NCBI GenBank assembly: GCA_036480375.1
Contig: JAZGGI010000012.1
Coordinates: 1-64,000 of the forward strand
Direction: 5' to 3'
DNA: 64,000 nucleotides
Source of the DNA: Candidatus Zixiibacteriota bacterium
GTDB lineage: Bacteria; Zixibacteria; MSB-5A5; GN15; JAAZOE01
The notes under the pieces are model-generated. The model was not told the origin of the DNA and searched no databases. It saw only the letters and a list, made by a program, of their open reading frames with translations. Shown in pieces: positions 1-7,632 of the stretch. Position 1 is the first letter of the stretch. Each line of letters starts with the position of its first letter. The position numbers were made by a program, and so were the translations under genes.

Positions 1-163
1 GTTTAAGACCATCATAGATACGATTCGGCTCATTCTGACCGTATCTGACGACCAACATTCACAATGGGAACCAAGTCTGATAAATATCTAACAACCAAAT
101 CGAAAACAGGTGTTTTTCAACAAGCCCCATTGGGTGGGAATTCCTCGGGGTATGAACCTGATT

Positions 164-267
164 GATAGGTAACAGTTTGAACCGGGCAGATAGGTAACAG
201 GTAGTATAACGGTATAATCGAAGGAGGTTTGATTATGCCGTGGAACGGTGGCCCGTCTGAAAAATAA
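164..267 (+). mobile_element. possible remnant of an insertion-sequence left end
   Basis: GATAGGTAACAG occurs twice (164-175 and 189-200) in direct orientation, 25 bp apart. A strong ribosome-binding site (AAGGAGG) and an ATG at 235 follow, reading MPWNGGPSEK and then stop. Tandem TAGGTAAC-type motifs just ahead of a well-initiated gene beginning MPW are how I remember the left ends of some IS481-like elements. Here the reading frame is broken after three codons by a hairpin-forming repeat (CTGAAAAA / TTTTTCAG). Seen: the repeats and the short ORF. Inferred: the IS origin. Confidence 0.3.
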
Positions 268-388
268 GCGAAGCGTTTTTCAGGTGGGTTCCCGCATAAA
301 CATCAACAATTCTCACATTCATTAATCATTGATTCCGATATTATCCTCATTTGTATAATGGAACAGGCGCATAAACCAAACACACCCG

Positions 389-524
389 GCCCTGCGGGCA
401 CCCTTCTTGAGACAGGCAAAAGCCTGGTTGGGGAACAGGCGTTACCTGTTTTGAGAGTTGCTGGTCATTATTTATCGCAAGAGGCGGGTACATAGCGCGA
501 CAGTTGAAAACAGGCTCCGCCTGT
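389..524. repeat. cluster of four short hairpin-forming inverted repeats
   Basis: Four perfect small palindromes lie within 136 bp: GCCC-TGC-GGGC (389-399), CAGGC-AAAA-GCCTG (413-426), AACAGG-cgtta-CCTGTT (434-450) and ACAGGC-TCC-GCCTGT (510-524). Three share the core ACAGG(C), and the string GGAACAGGCG also occurs at 360. This is the look of a REP-like or BIME-like intergenic repeat, possibly several overlapping copies. No coding potential accompanies it. Confidence 0.5.
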
Positions 525-679
525 CGTAATCACCACCGAGTTGATATGACCAAAAACGTTAATATGAGGAAACAAACCCATTTTCCTACAGCAAGCCGTG
601 AGCCACTCGCTGGTTTTTTTTGTTGAATAATTTTTTGTGTTTATGGTATAAAAATATATCAAAAAAAATGGAGGGCTGG

Positions 680-1462
680 ATGCGAAAAAAACAAAGTCTT
701 TTCAAAATTATTTTTATTATGACTGGTTTGGCAGCCTTGCTTTATTGTTTTCCTGCAGCACCATGTATGGGCGAAAAAAAAGCAGATGATTATGGACTAT
801 GGATGAAAAAGCCTCAGAGCGAATGGCCGCAAATAACAATGATAAACCAAATCGAATACACAGACAATAACCACCCCATTGCCGGATGTGGTTTTCTGTT
901 AGATACGGGAAATGAGATTCTGGCAGCTACAGCTAAACACATCCTGGTTTATTTTAAGTCCGAAAGCATGAAGTCGGTTGCTTTTAACAATACACTAAAG
1001 CTCTGGAAGATGTTTCCAAAGAACAATCCCGATGATGTAGTAATAGTGGATAAATTGATTAATGAGAATCCAAAAGAGCCTCTGGAACATATACCGCCGG
1101 CAAAAGACTGGTTGTTATTCACTATTAAAAAGAAATCTCAAAACATTCAGGCTCTCAAATTCCGAACCGGCTCTATGCAAGAGGGCGAAACAGTGTATAT
1201 CATTGGCTGGCGTTATACCGATAAGGATTGTCCGCAGGTAGTTTATGAGGGTAATTTTGTGCGATCAGAGGATGGATCATTTCTTATAACCACAAAAGAA
1301 TTATCTGACAATACTATGCCGGGATTGAGCGGCTCGCCTGTGATCGATTCTAACGGTTACTTGATTGGTCTTATGTCTCAAAAGGCTAACAAGATGGAGA
1401 GGCCATCTTCTATAGACTATCCTAAAGAGATATTGGAGGAAAGAAAAAAGACTAAGGAGTAA
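680..1462 (+). CDS. secreted trypsin-like serine protease (S1 fold, no PDZ)
   Basis: A 260-residue exported protease. The start at 680 is preferred over upstream ATGs at 620 and 668 because GGAGGG sits five bases ahead of it. The N-terminus is a signal peptide (MRKKQS then a hydrophobic stretch to about residue 30). The catalytic pattern of chymotrypsin-fold proteases is visible: His in ATAKHIL near residue 86, Asp in KDWLLFTI near 143 and Ser in GLSGSPVID near 218. The protein is short and has no PDZ domain, unlike DegP/HtrA. It stands alone, and its substrate cannot be told from sequence. Confidence is high for the fold, moderate for activity. Confidence 0.8.
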   Translation: MRKKQSLFKIIFIMTGLAALLYCFPAAPCMGEKKADDYGLWMKKPQSEWPQITMINQIEYTDNNHPIAGCGFLLDTGNEILAATAKHILVYFKSESMKSVAFNNTLKLWKMFPKNNPDDVVIVDKLINENPKEPLEHIPPAKDWLLFTIKKKSQNIQALKFRTGSMQEGETVYIIGWRYTDKDCPQVVYEGNFVRSEDGSFLITTKELSDNTMPGLSGSPVIDSNGYLIGLMSQKANKMERPSSIDYPKEILEERKKTKE

Positions 1463-1618
1463 AGAAGCTAACTCTACGAATGTTTGTTACTCAGCTATCT
1501 AAATATTCCGCATGGATGCAAGCGTGCGCTGGCATGACATCGAACTGGTTTAACGACAACCCGAGGGTTATCGCTACAACTGCAATTGTTACCATGATTA
1601 AACCCAAATTTCGTTAAA

Positions 1619-1658
1619 CAAAAAACCCATAGATGGAATAATCATCCATGGGTTTTTT
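1619..1658. terminator. bidirectional intrinsic terminator
   Basis: A perfect 9-bp stem AAAACCCAT (1622-1630) / ATGGGTTTT (1648-1656) is flanked by A-run and T-run, so it can end transcription on both strands. It lies 20 bp past the stop of the - strand lipoprotein gene that ends at 1678. Confidence 0.75.
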
Positions 1659-1677
1659 AGCACAAAATTTCAATGTT

Positions 1678-3135
1678 TTAATTGCTATACAAAACCAAAT
1701 CGGGTGTCCAATCGCAGTGGCCGGGGCCGATTTCGCCGTTGTTGTAATCATCGAGGATCGATTTCCAATCATTGACCATCTGCTGATCTTCTTTGGATAA
1801 ATCACCCCAGTCATTCCAATCGTACATAGCGAGAAACTCATCGGTATCGGAGATGACATCGGCAACATCCGAATCGTCGGCGCCGTTAGCGATATTCAAT
1901 TTGGCCGCCAAAAGCTGGGCGTATAATTTGGCGATACCGTTTTTGGGCGCGCCGTAAACATGCTGAATCAAAACATCGACCGCGATAGTATCGGTCGTTA
2001 CGGCCAGACTCTTATCGCCGTCGTCGCTTCCGAGCCATATCGGTAAATATTGCGTCAGCACATCATCCTGGGGGCCGAATCCGGCATGGTTCTTCCAGTA
2101 ACCCTTGCTATAGGTACAGCCCGGATCGACTTCTTCCATATAAACTCCGGCATCAACGGAAATATCCATCTGGCCCGCTTCCAGGGTCAGGCACATGGTC
2201 CATCCGGTTTCGGCATTGATTACATCGCTATCCAATTCGTCGTCGGTGCCCTGGTCGGCCGGACTGAAAACATAGCCATCCGGCAGAACAAAGTGGACAA
2301 TATATTCACCCGGCTCCAGGTCCGGAAAACCGTAATAACCGCCGGTATCGGATATGGTTTGCGCCAGAACATTCATACCGTCACAATCGAGCAGATTAAT
2401 TGTCATGTTTTCATAACCCGGCTCGCCTTCGTCCTGAAGTCCGTTCTGATTTTGATCGTTCCAGACATAATTGCCCAGCATCACTGTCTGCTCGAAGACG
2501 GGAACATCAAACATAAGCAGGCTTTGCATTTCGGCTTCGGTTTCGGAGATATAGCCGGTGCGCAGGCCTTCACTCATTCCGTAATTCATATCTGGCTCTG
2601 ACGCGAAAACATATGTGTCCATCATCGGCATCATGGTGTCGCAGATTATTTCGGAGCCGGTATTGTAACACACGACTAATATCGGTTGATTAATCGAACT
2701 CTCACCGCTCGCAAAAACAGTTAATGAATTTTCGGCAATATCCTGATCCAGCAATAATCCGAAATTATCATACATGCCGGTTGACCATCCGTTGACAAGG
2801 TCGGTAACATCGACAATCTGCCAGCCTATCATATTGACCGTGAAAGTCCCCTTAACCTCCGGAGCATACGCGCCCGCGTAGCTGTTCCAGGTAGCGGACA
2901 TTTCATCCCAGGATGAAGTGACGCGATGAATATTGACAGTCTGCATGGACGGCATGATGGCGAAAATATGCAATTGCGCCGATTCCAAAACAGCGTCGGC
3001 CGGCAACAGGGCGTTTTCGGCGGTCATCAGAGGAGAATTTACAATATTATTATCCTCCGAATTTTGATTTGAACAGCCCGCGATCAACGCTGCAGCAAGG
3101 CAAAAGATTAATCCTATCCCCACGTACATTTTCAT
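1678..3135 (-). CDS. surface lipoprotein with DNRLRE, SdrD B-like and GYWKNH domains
   Basis: A 485-residue predicted outer-surface lipoprotein. The signal peptide ends in lipobox LIAGC (Cys21). Residues about 45-215 look like a DNRLRE beta-sandwich (two half-repeats with ADAVLESAQL and MMDTYVFAS-type strands). Residues about 220-325 are an SdrD B-like/Cna-B-type domain (GNYVWNDQNQNGLQDEGE, GGYYGFPDLEPGEY). About 335-475 is a C-terminal domain beginning CTYSKGYWKNHAGFGPQDD and containing LYAQLLAAKLN, a widespread secreted-protein module of unknown function. The gene at 3412-4872 is a close paralogue with the same architecture, so the pair arose by tandem duplication. A structural or adhesive role is inferred. 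Confidence 0.8.
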   Translation of the reverse strand: MKMYVGIGLIFCLAAALIAGCSNQNSEDNNIVNSPLMTAENALLPADAVLESAQLHIFAIMPSMQTVNIHRVTSSWDEMSATWNSYAGAYAPEVKGTFTVNMIGWQIVDVTDLVNGWSTGMYDNFGLLLDQDIAENSLTVFASGESSINQPILVVCYNTGSEIICDTMMPMMDTYVFASEPDMNYGMSEGLRTGYISETEAEMQSLLMFDVPVFEQTVMLGNYVWNDQNQNGLQDEGEPGYENMTINLLDCDGMNVLAQTISDTGGYYGFPDLEPGEYIVHFVLPDGYVFSPADQGTDDELDSDVINAETGWTMCLTLEAGQMDISVDAGVYMEEVDPGCTYSKGYWKNHAGFGPQDDVLTQYLPIWLGSDDGDKSLAVTTDTIAVDVLIQHVYGAPKNGIAKLYAQLLAAKLNIANGADDSDVADVISDTDEFLAMYDWNDWGDLSKEDQQMVNDWKSILDDYNNGEIGPGHCDWTPDLVLYSN

Positions 3136-3363
3136 AATTAATAACCCCTTTCGTATAATCTACTATTAATTGGCGTACTTAATACCAATTGTTTATACGT
3201 TTCATTTATTTCAAACCGTTGTCTATTCTTAACGTCGGTATCGCAGTATTATTAAAGCTTTGGCCGTAGTCAACCTTAATATACTTCGGCTGTATTGTCA
3301 GCGCAAATTAAAAGTATTTGCGGGTAAATGGAACCTGTGCAATTATTGAACACAAATTGTTAT

Positions 3364-3396
3364 TAAAAAACCCACCCGTTTTATCAGGCGGGTTTC
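3364..3396 (-). terminator. intrinsic terminator after the second lipoprotein gene
   Basis: AAACCCaCC (3368-3376) pairs with GGCGGGTTT (3387-3395) with one mismatch. On the - strand it is followed by a T run, 16 bp past the stop codon at 3412. Confidence 0.65.
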
Positions 3397-3411
3397 CAAA
3401 AATTTGATTCA

Positions 3412-4872
3412 CTATTTTTTCTTATCTCGTATTCTTTCGGCCTTCGTCGGCATTACCCAATCACAATGCCCCGGGCCAATATCACCGTTGTTGTAATCAT
3501 CGAATAAAGTCTTGAGATCGATAACCATGTCTTTGTCTTCTGAGCTGAGATTTCTCCAGTCAGTCCAGTCATACATCGCCAGGAAAGCGTCTGCCTCAGC
3601 CACGGCGTCACCGAGATCGAAAGTGTCGGAACCATCGGCAATATTCAATTTGGTGGCCAATAGCTGGGCGTACAGCTTGGTAATTCCGTTTTTTCTATTG
3701 CCGTAGGTTTTCATTGAGAGAATGGCGACAGCCATAGAAGCATCGGTGACTTCCAGACTCTTGTCGCCGCCCGAATCACCCAGCCAGATCGGGAGATACT
3801 GAGTTACGACATCATCCTGAGGGCCAAAACCGGCGTGAGTTTTCCAGAATCCGATTGTCAGGGTACAACCCGTGTGAGGCGGCCAATAAAGACCGGCGTC
3901 AACCGTAAGATTAACTTCGCCGGCGGCCAGGGTATAACACCCGGTCATCCCGGTTGAGGGATCAGCATCGCTATCTTTGGCGTCATCGGCGCCCTGATCC
4001 ATCGGGCTAAAAGCGTAACCTTCGGGAGCGACAAAATGAACGCTGTAATCTCCGGGTTCAAGATCGGTAAAGAGGTAGTATCCATCGGCGTTAGTTGTCG
4101 TTTCAGCCAGTATATTGCCAAAACAATCCATCAGATGAACAGTGATTCCCTCAATTCCCATTTCGCCTTCATCCTGAACGCCGTTGATATTTTCATCTCG
4201 CCAGACATAATCACCCAAAGAAGCGGTTTGCTGGATCTCGGGAGTTTCAAAGGCAAGGAGGGTCTGTTTTTCGGTTCCGGAAACCCATCCGGCCAAAATT
4301 TCAGGATTGGTGCCATGATTTCGAGATGGGGCGATTTCCCAGATGAATGAGTCGCCTATAGTTTCAGAAGTTTCGCAAACCGTGGCATCACCGGAAGAGT
4401 AACAAATATCGAGATAAGGGTGATTGGCGGCGTTCTCACGGCTGCTCATAGTGATTCTGTCATAATCAGTCTGATCCTGTCTGAGCAAAACACCAAGATT
4501 TTCATAAGTTTCCGTCATCCATCCGTTGACCAAATCGGTTACATCTACAGAATACCATCCCGGGGTTGTAGCGGTAAAGGAGCCTAAAACGGTAGCGTCA
4601 TACGCTTCGCCAAAATTACCCCAGGTCACAACATTTTCTTCCCAGGCGCCGGTAATGCGGTGCAGATAAGTTGTTTCGCCATTTGGCCAATCGACATAGA
4701 CGTACAGTATGGCTGATTCATAAACGGCCCCGGCCGGAATAGTGACTTTTGATGCAGCCAGTGAAATCGCGGGCTCATTACTCGGTCGGACTATACCGGG
4801 ATCATCCTGACAGCCTACTAACATAATGGTCAACAATGAAATGCAGACCAGAATTTGCGCAATTGTTTTCAT
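3412..4872 (-). CDS. surface lipoprotein, paralogue of the 1678-3135 product
   Basis: A 486-residue protein with the same order of parts as its downstream neighbour: lipobox MLVGC (Cys21), a DNRLRE-like beta-sandwich at about 40-210, an SdrD B-like domain at about 218-325 (GDYVWRDENINGVQDEGE, GYYLFTDLEPGDY) and a C-terminal GFWKTHAGFGPQDD domain at about 335-475. The last 140 residues are the best conserved between the two copies, while the N-terminal sandwich has diverged. AAGGA precedes the ATG by about ten bases. The C-terminus carries an extra basic tail (RIRDKKK). Each gene has its own terminator, so they may be separate transcripts. Function unknown; cell-surface location inferred from the lipobox. 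Confidence 0.8.
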   Translation of the reverse strand: MKTIAQILVCISLLTIMLVGCQDDPGIVRPSNEPAISLAASKVTIPAGAVYESAILYVYVDWPNGETTYLHRITGAWEENVVTWGNFGEAYDATVLGSFTATTPGWYSVDVTDLVNGWMTETYENLGVLLRQDQTDYDRITMSSRENAANHPYLDICYSSGDATVCETSETIGDSFIWEIAPSRNHGTNPEILAGWVSGTEKQTLLAFETPEIQQTASLGDYVWRDENINGVQDEGEMGIEGITVHLMDCFGNILAETTTNADGYYLFTDLEPGDYSVHFVAPEGYAFSPMDQGADDAKDSDADPSTGMTGCYTLAAGEVNLTVDAGLYWPPHTGCTLTIGFWKTHAGFGPQDDVVTQYLPIWLGDSGGDKSLEVTDASMAVAILSMKTYGNRKNGITKLYAQLLATKLNIADGSDTFDLGDAVAEADAFLAMYDWTDWRNLSSEDKDMVIDLKTLFDDYNNGDIGPGHCDWVMPTKAERIRDKKK

Positions 4873-5305
4873 AACAGTTGATTCCTTATGCTAAAATATA
4901 TCTATTTGATTATATTTATGTCTCCAAACCAATTCGACTTATGAGTCCAATGACATATTAAATGCAAATCGAATACCGAGATTGAGATTTTTATTGACTT
5001 AATATTGCCATTGCCAAACACTATAATCAATACGAAGGAACGCCCGAAATTTGAGAGATTTCATTAATCGACATCCACTTGCCTTTGTGCTTCTTATCGC
5101 GATTCTGATCCGATTACCGGCGGTAATATGATCGCAGGGATATATACATTCCGATGATCATTTTGATACAGTCGAGGTTTAGTGCATAAAATGAATCCAA
5201 AACATAATCCGTCGTTTAAAGCGATAATTTATAGACGAACAGACATTTTATCACAACAAGAAAAGATATGTCCCCGTATTTAATTGTGACGAGATAAAAC
5301 GACAT
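4873..5305. other. intergenic region, no gene seen
   Basis: About 430 AT-rich bases lie between a - strand gene start (4872) and the hairpin after the hydrolase gene. The promoter of the 3412-4872 gene must be here, and AT-rich TATATT-like stretches occur near 4900-4915, but I cannot fix a -35/-10 pair. No repeat or RNA gene recognised. Confidence 0.5.
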
Positions 5306-5388
5306 AAACCAGCGCCACGGTCAGACCTTCAGGTCACAAAGCGAATTAGTATGAAAAGTTGTGACCCCGTCCGGATTGGCGCTGGTTT
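5306..5388 (-). terminator. long two-tier hairpin / terminator after the hydrolase gene
   Basis: A perfect 12-bp outer stem AAACCAGCGCCA (5306-5317) / TGGCGCTGGTTT (5377-5388) encloses a second perfect 8-bp stem GGTCACAA / TTGTGACC. The structure abuts the stop codon of the - strand hydrolase gene (5390-5392). On the + strand a T run follows the outer stem directly. On the - strand only a short T run does, so the structure may serve as a processing or stability element as well as a terminator. Confidence 0.6.
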
Positions 5389-5389
5389 T

Positions 5390-6211
5390 TTATTGGATCA
5401 AATGCTTGTCCAGAAAGTTCTTGATGCCGTTTCTATAGTGGCTTCCCGAAGAAAGAAATCCCTCATTATGGCCGCCCGATATTTCGAGAAATTCCTTAGG
5501 CTCATTAGCCTCCTCAAAAAGCTTTTTCCCCAGGTCATAAGCGACCAGGTCATCGTCGGGGCTATGAATAAATAAAACCGGTGATTTTATGTCCTTAATA
5601 TATTCCCCGGAATTATAATCAAATCGAGCTATCAGCCTGACAGGGAGATAGGGATATAATTTGGCGGCGATATCCGGAATTGAGGTAAAAGAAGATTCAA
5701 CAATTAATACTCCCAGATTTTTTTCGCGGGCCAGCCAGCAGGCAACAGCGCCTCCCAATGACCGACCAAAAACAATTATTCTTTCAGGCGGGACATTCTT
5801 TTCCTCAATTAAATAATCCCAGGCTGCTTCGGCGTCTTTATATGTGCCCTCTTCGGTTGTTCTGCCTTCGCTTTTGCCATAACCGCGATAATCGAAAATC
5901 AATACCGATAAGTTTAATCGATTGAATAGTTCGATAGTCTCAAGACGATGAGAGATATTCCCGCCGTTGCCATGGCATAAAATAATAGTTGCCCGTGATG
6001 AATCGGTGGGAACATACCAAGCGTTTATCTTGACTCCGTCATTGGTTGTTAAATATAAATCTTCGTATTCGAGGTTAGCTTCTTGAGGCGTTACGGAAAT
6101 AGTATACGAGGGGAAGTACACCATTTTATGTTGCATAAAATAGACAAAAATCAAAATTATGAGATACATAACAACAATGGTCCCGAGAATAGTCAAGAAC
6201 ATACGGCGCAC
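5390..6211 (-). CDS. membrane-anchored alpha/beta hydrolase
   Basis: A 273-residue serine hydrolase of the alpha/beta fold (BEM46/YqkD, S33-like group) with one N-terminal membrane anchor at about residues 5-25. The nucleophile elbow is GRSLGG, the oxyanion region is CHGNGGN, the acid is in HSPDDDLV and the catalytic His is in SGGHNEG. I place the start at GTG 6211 because AAGGA lies five bases ahead. The longer frame from TTG 6232 has no ribosome-binding site. The left end of a defective transposon begins 34 bp upstream (6245), so the native promoter may have been displaced. The substrate is unknown. Confidence 0.8.
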   Translation of the reverse strand: MRRMFLTILGTIVVMYLIILIFVYFMQHKMVYFPSYTISVTPQEANLEYEDLYLTTNDGVKINAWYVPTDSSRATIILCHGNGGNISHRLETIELFNRLNLSVLIFDYRGYGKSEGRTTEEGTYKDAEAAWDYLIEEKNVPPERIIVFGRSLGGAVACWLAREKNLGVLIVESSFTSIPDIAAKLYPYLPVRLIARFDYNSGEYIKDIKSPVLFIHSPDDDLVAYDLGKKLFEEANEPKEFLEISGGHNEGFLSSGSHYRNGIKNFLDKHLIQ

Positions 6212-6244
6212 GGATATCCTTTTTAATCCCAAATGTGTATTTAC

Positions 6245-6290
6245 GGGTCAAGTTAGTGAATTATTATAATATTGTCAACCGGATGTAATC
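6245..6290 (+). repeat. left terminal inverted repeat of the 6245-7572 element
   Basis: It starts GGGTCAAGTTAGTGAA and ends ACCGGATGTAATC. It is an imperfect inverted match, with small gaps, to 7531-7572. The transposase fragment starts immediately inside it. Confidence 0.5.
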
Positions 6291-6887
6291 TTAGGTTTTG
6301 GGGATGTTTGGACATGGGTTGCGATTGATTCCGATACTAAGCTGGCGGCCTCATGGTTTGTCGGCTTACGGGACGCTCAACACGCCAGAATATTCTTGAA
6401 TGACCTAAAAGACAGGCTCGCTAATAAGGTACAATTAACAACCGACGGCCTTAGAATCTATTTAGATGCCGTTGACGATGTTTTTGGAGCCGACGTAGAT
6501 TATGCAATGCTCATTAAGCTCTACGGCAAAGAAAAGGTCGAAGCGGGCAGATACAGCCCTCCAAAATGCGTCGGGGCAAGAAGGCAATCACTTATAGGCA
6601 AGCCGAAAAAAAAGCACGTTTCAACATCTTATGTCGAACGCCAAAACCTGACTATGCGAATGAGCATGAGACGGTTTACTCGATTAACCAATGGATTCTC
6701 TAAAAAGATTCAAAATCTTGAGTTTGCGGTTGCCCTACATTTTATGTATTATAACTTCTGCCAGATTCATCGGACTCTAAAAGTTACCCCAGCTATGGAG
6801 GCCGGAATAACTAAAAGACTTTGGGATATCGAGGATATTGTTAAGCTTTTGGAGGAAAAAGAGTTAAATTCCGTTGCTTTAAACTAA
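6282..6887 (+). pseudogene. 5'-truncated IS1-family-type DDE transposase
   Basis: The open frame runs from about 6270 without a start codon and reads GFGDVWTWVAIDSDTKLAAS, the beginning of the catalytic core of IS1-type (DDE_Tnp_IS1) transposases. The catalytic residues are visible: Asp in VAID, Asp in TTDGLRIYLDAV and Glu in SYVERQNLTMRM. The C-terminal part (NFCQIHRTLKVTPAMEAGI) is complete. The zinc-ribbon and helix-turn-helix N-terminus that should precede is missing, and the left TIR sits in its place. An internal ATG (6396) would give 163 residues without the first catalytic Asp. Non-functional by itself. Confidence 0.8.
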
Positions 6888-7420
6888 ACTACTTTTTTAT
6901 CTATCTCGTTAAAGTCAAGTCCTTTTTCTTCTAACACTTTGTTTCTCAAATAGATTCCAAGAACAATTATCATGTCCTCAATGGCCATACCTTCCCTGAA
7001 TAGATAGTCCTTTATGAAATTAAGGCGCTTATCATCTTTAATCCCTTCAATAACCAACTTTGCCGCCTCTTGAACATCATAAGCAGTTTCGGGATGTGTC
7101 ATCTCAAGTTTAGATTTAAACTCTTCAAAGTTCTCATCGATAAACTTTTTCCCGCCACTATCGGCCAATACTATTTTACCCCGATCACTTAAATCAATTG
7201 GGCTCCCCCTACTAACCAGTGGCTCTCTTTCCTTCAAAGAGGTTGTGCAGGAAACCGCCATATCTCTAACTTCTCTCAACTCAGTCTTAACCTCTTTGAG
7301 GTCGTCACAAGCATTATCAACTTTATTCTTATATATCCCAATTCTAAATGAAGATATAAGAAGCGCGATAAGGGCGCTTATAACAACGCCAGCAATGCTA
7401 ACTACAATTGGTTCCATCAT
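6884..7420 (-). CDS. passenger gene: membrane-anchored coiled-coil protein, unknown function
   Basis: A 178-residue protein I do not recognise. The N-terminus is one hydrophobic helix (about residues 5-27, SIAGVVISALIALLISS), followed by a charged heptad-like stretch (about 30-60, KVDNACDDLKEVKTELREV) suggesting a coiled coil, then a soluble alpha-helical domain rich in Lys/Glu. The stop TAG overlaps the transposase stop TAA (6884-6887), so the two genes are tightly convergent inside the same TIRs. AGGGA precedes the ATGATG start. The frame is intact although the transposase is broken, which suggests it is kept or recently acquired. An accessory role inside the element is inferred only from position. 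Confidence 0.6.
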   Translation of the reverse strand: MMEPIVVSIAGVVISALIALLISSFRIGIYKNKVDNACDDLKEVKTELREVRDMAVSCTTSLKEREPLVSRGSPIDLSDRGKIVLADSGGKKFIDENFEEFKSKLEMTHPETAYDVQEAAKLVIEGIKDDKRLNFIKDYLFREGMAIEDMIIVLGIYLRNKVLEEKGLDFNEIDKKVV

Positions 7421-7530
7421 AGTTCCCTAAACTATATCATCATGACAAATTAGTCAATACCTTTAATTATGAATGATACGTTTGTTTTCTGTTAATCGTT
7501 CATTTTAAATATCGGCAAAACTTCTTTCTT

Positions 7531-7572
7531 GCTTAAATCCGGTTTTTGATCAATTTTTTTTCAAACTGACCC
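7531..7572 (-). repeat. right terminal inverted repeat of the 6245-7572 element
   Basis: On the - strand it reads GGGTCAGTTTGAAAAAAAA, then ATTGATCAAAAACCGGAT, and ends TTTAAGC. The GGGTCA outer end and the ACCGGATnTAA inner block match the left repeat. Confidence 0.5.
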
Positions 7573-7632
7573 ACTACCTAATCTTATGTTTTTAAGTTGA
7601 CGGAAACATTGAACGAGTTTAGTTTTCAGAAC

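Larger units (their letters stand above)
1..679. other. gene-poor region with repeats and mobile-element debris
   Basis: No convincing complete gene lies here. Frame 2 of the + strand is open from the window edge to a TAA at 89-91 (29 codons), which could be the last codons of a gene cut by the edge, but I do not recognise it. The rest holds two copies of GATAGGTAACAG, a strong Shine-Dalgarno followed by a 10-codon ORF, and a cluster of short inverted repeats, described separately. A 64-codon open frame on the - strand at 468-662 runs through the hairpins and has no family resemblance, so it is not called. Confidence 0.6.
6245..7572. mobile_element. defective transposon with imperfect TIRs and a passenger gene
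   Basis: A 1.33-kb unit is bounded by inverted ends. The left end begins GGGTCAAGTT and contains ATTGTCAACCGGATGTAA by 6288. The right end, read inward on the other strand from 7572, begins GGGTCAGTTT and contains ATTGATCAAAAACCGGAT. Inside are a 5'-truncated IS1-type DDE transposase (+) and an intact unrelated ORF (-) whose stop codons overlap. I see no clear target-site duplication. The internal deletion removed the transposase N-terminus right after the left repeat, so the unit could move only in trans. Ends and gene order are seen; the transposon interpretation is inferred. Confidence 0.55.

Noticed and set aside
468-662. 64-codon - strand open frame in the 5' repeat region
   Set aside because: It runs through the inverted repeats, has no ribosome-binding site and no family resemblance.
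2050-2601. Long + strand open frame opposite the first surface lipoprotein
   Set aside because: Antisense shadow of a well-supported lipoprotein gene; no start signal and no recognisable domain.
6396-6887. A complete 163-residue transposase starting at ATG 6396
   Set aside because: The same frame is open further upstream and codes for the first catalytic Asp region (DVWTWVAID), so the ATG is internal to a truncated gene.
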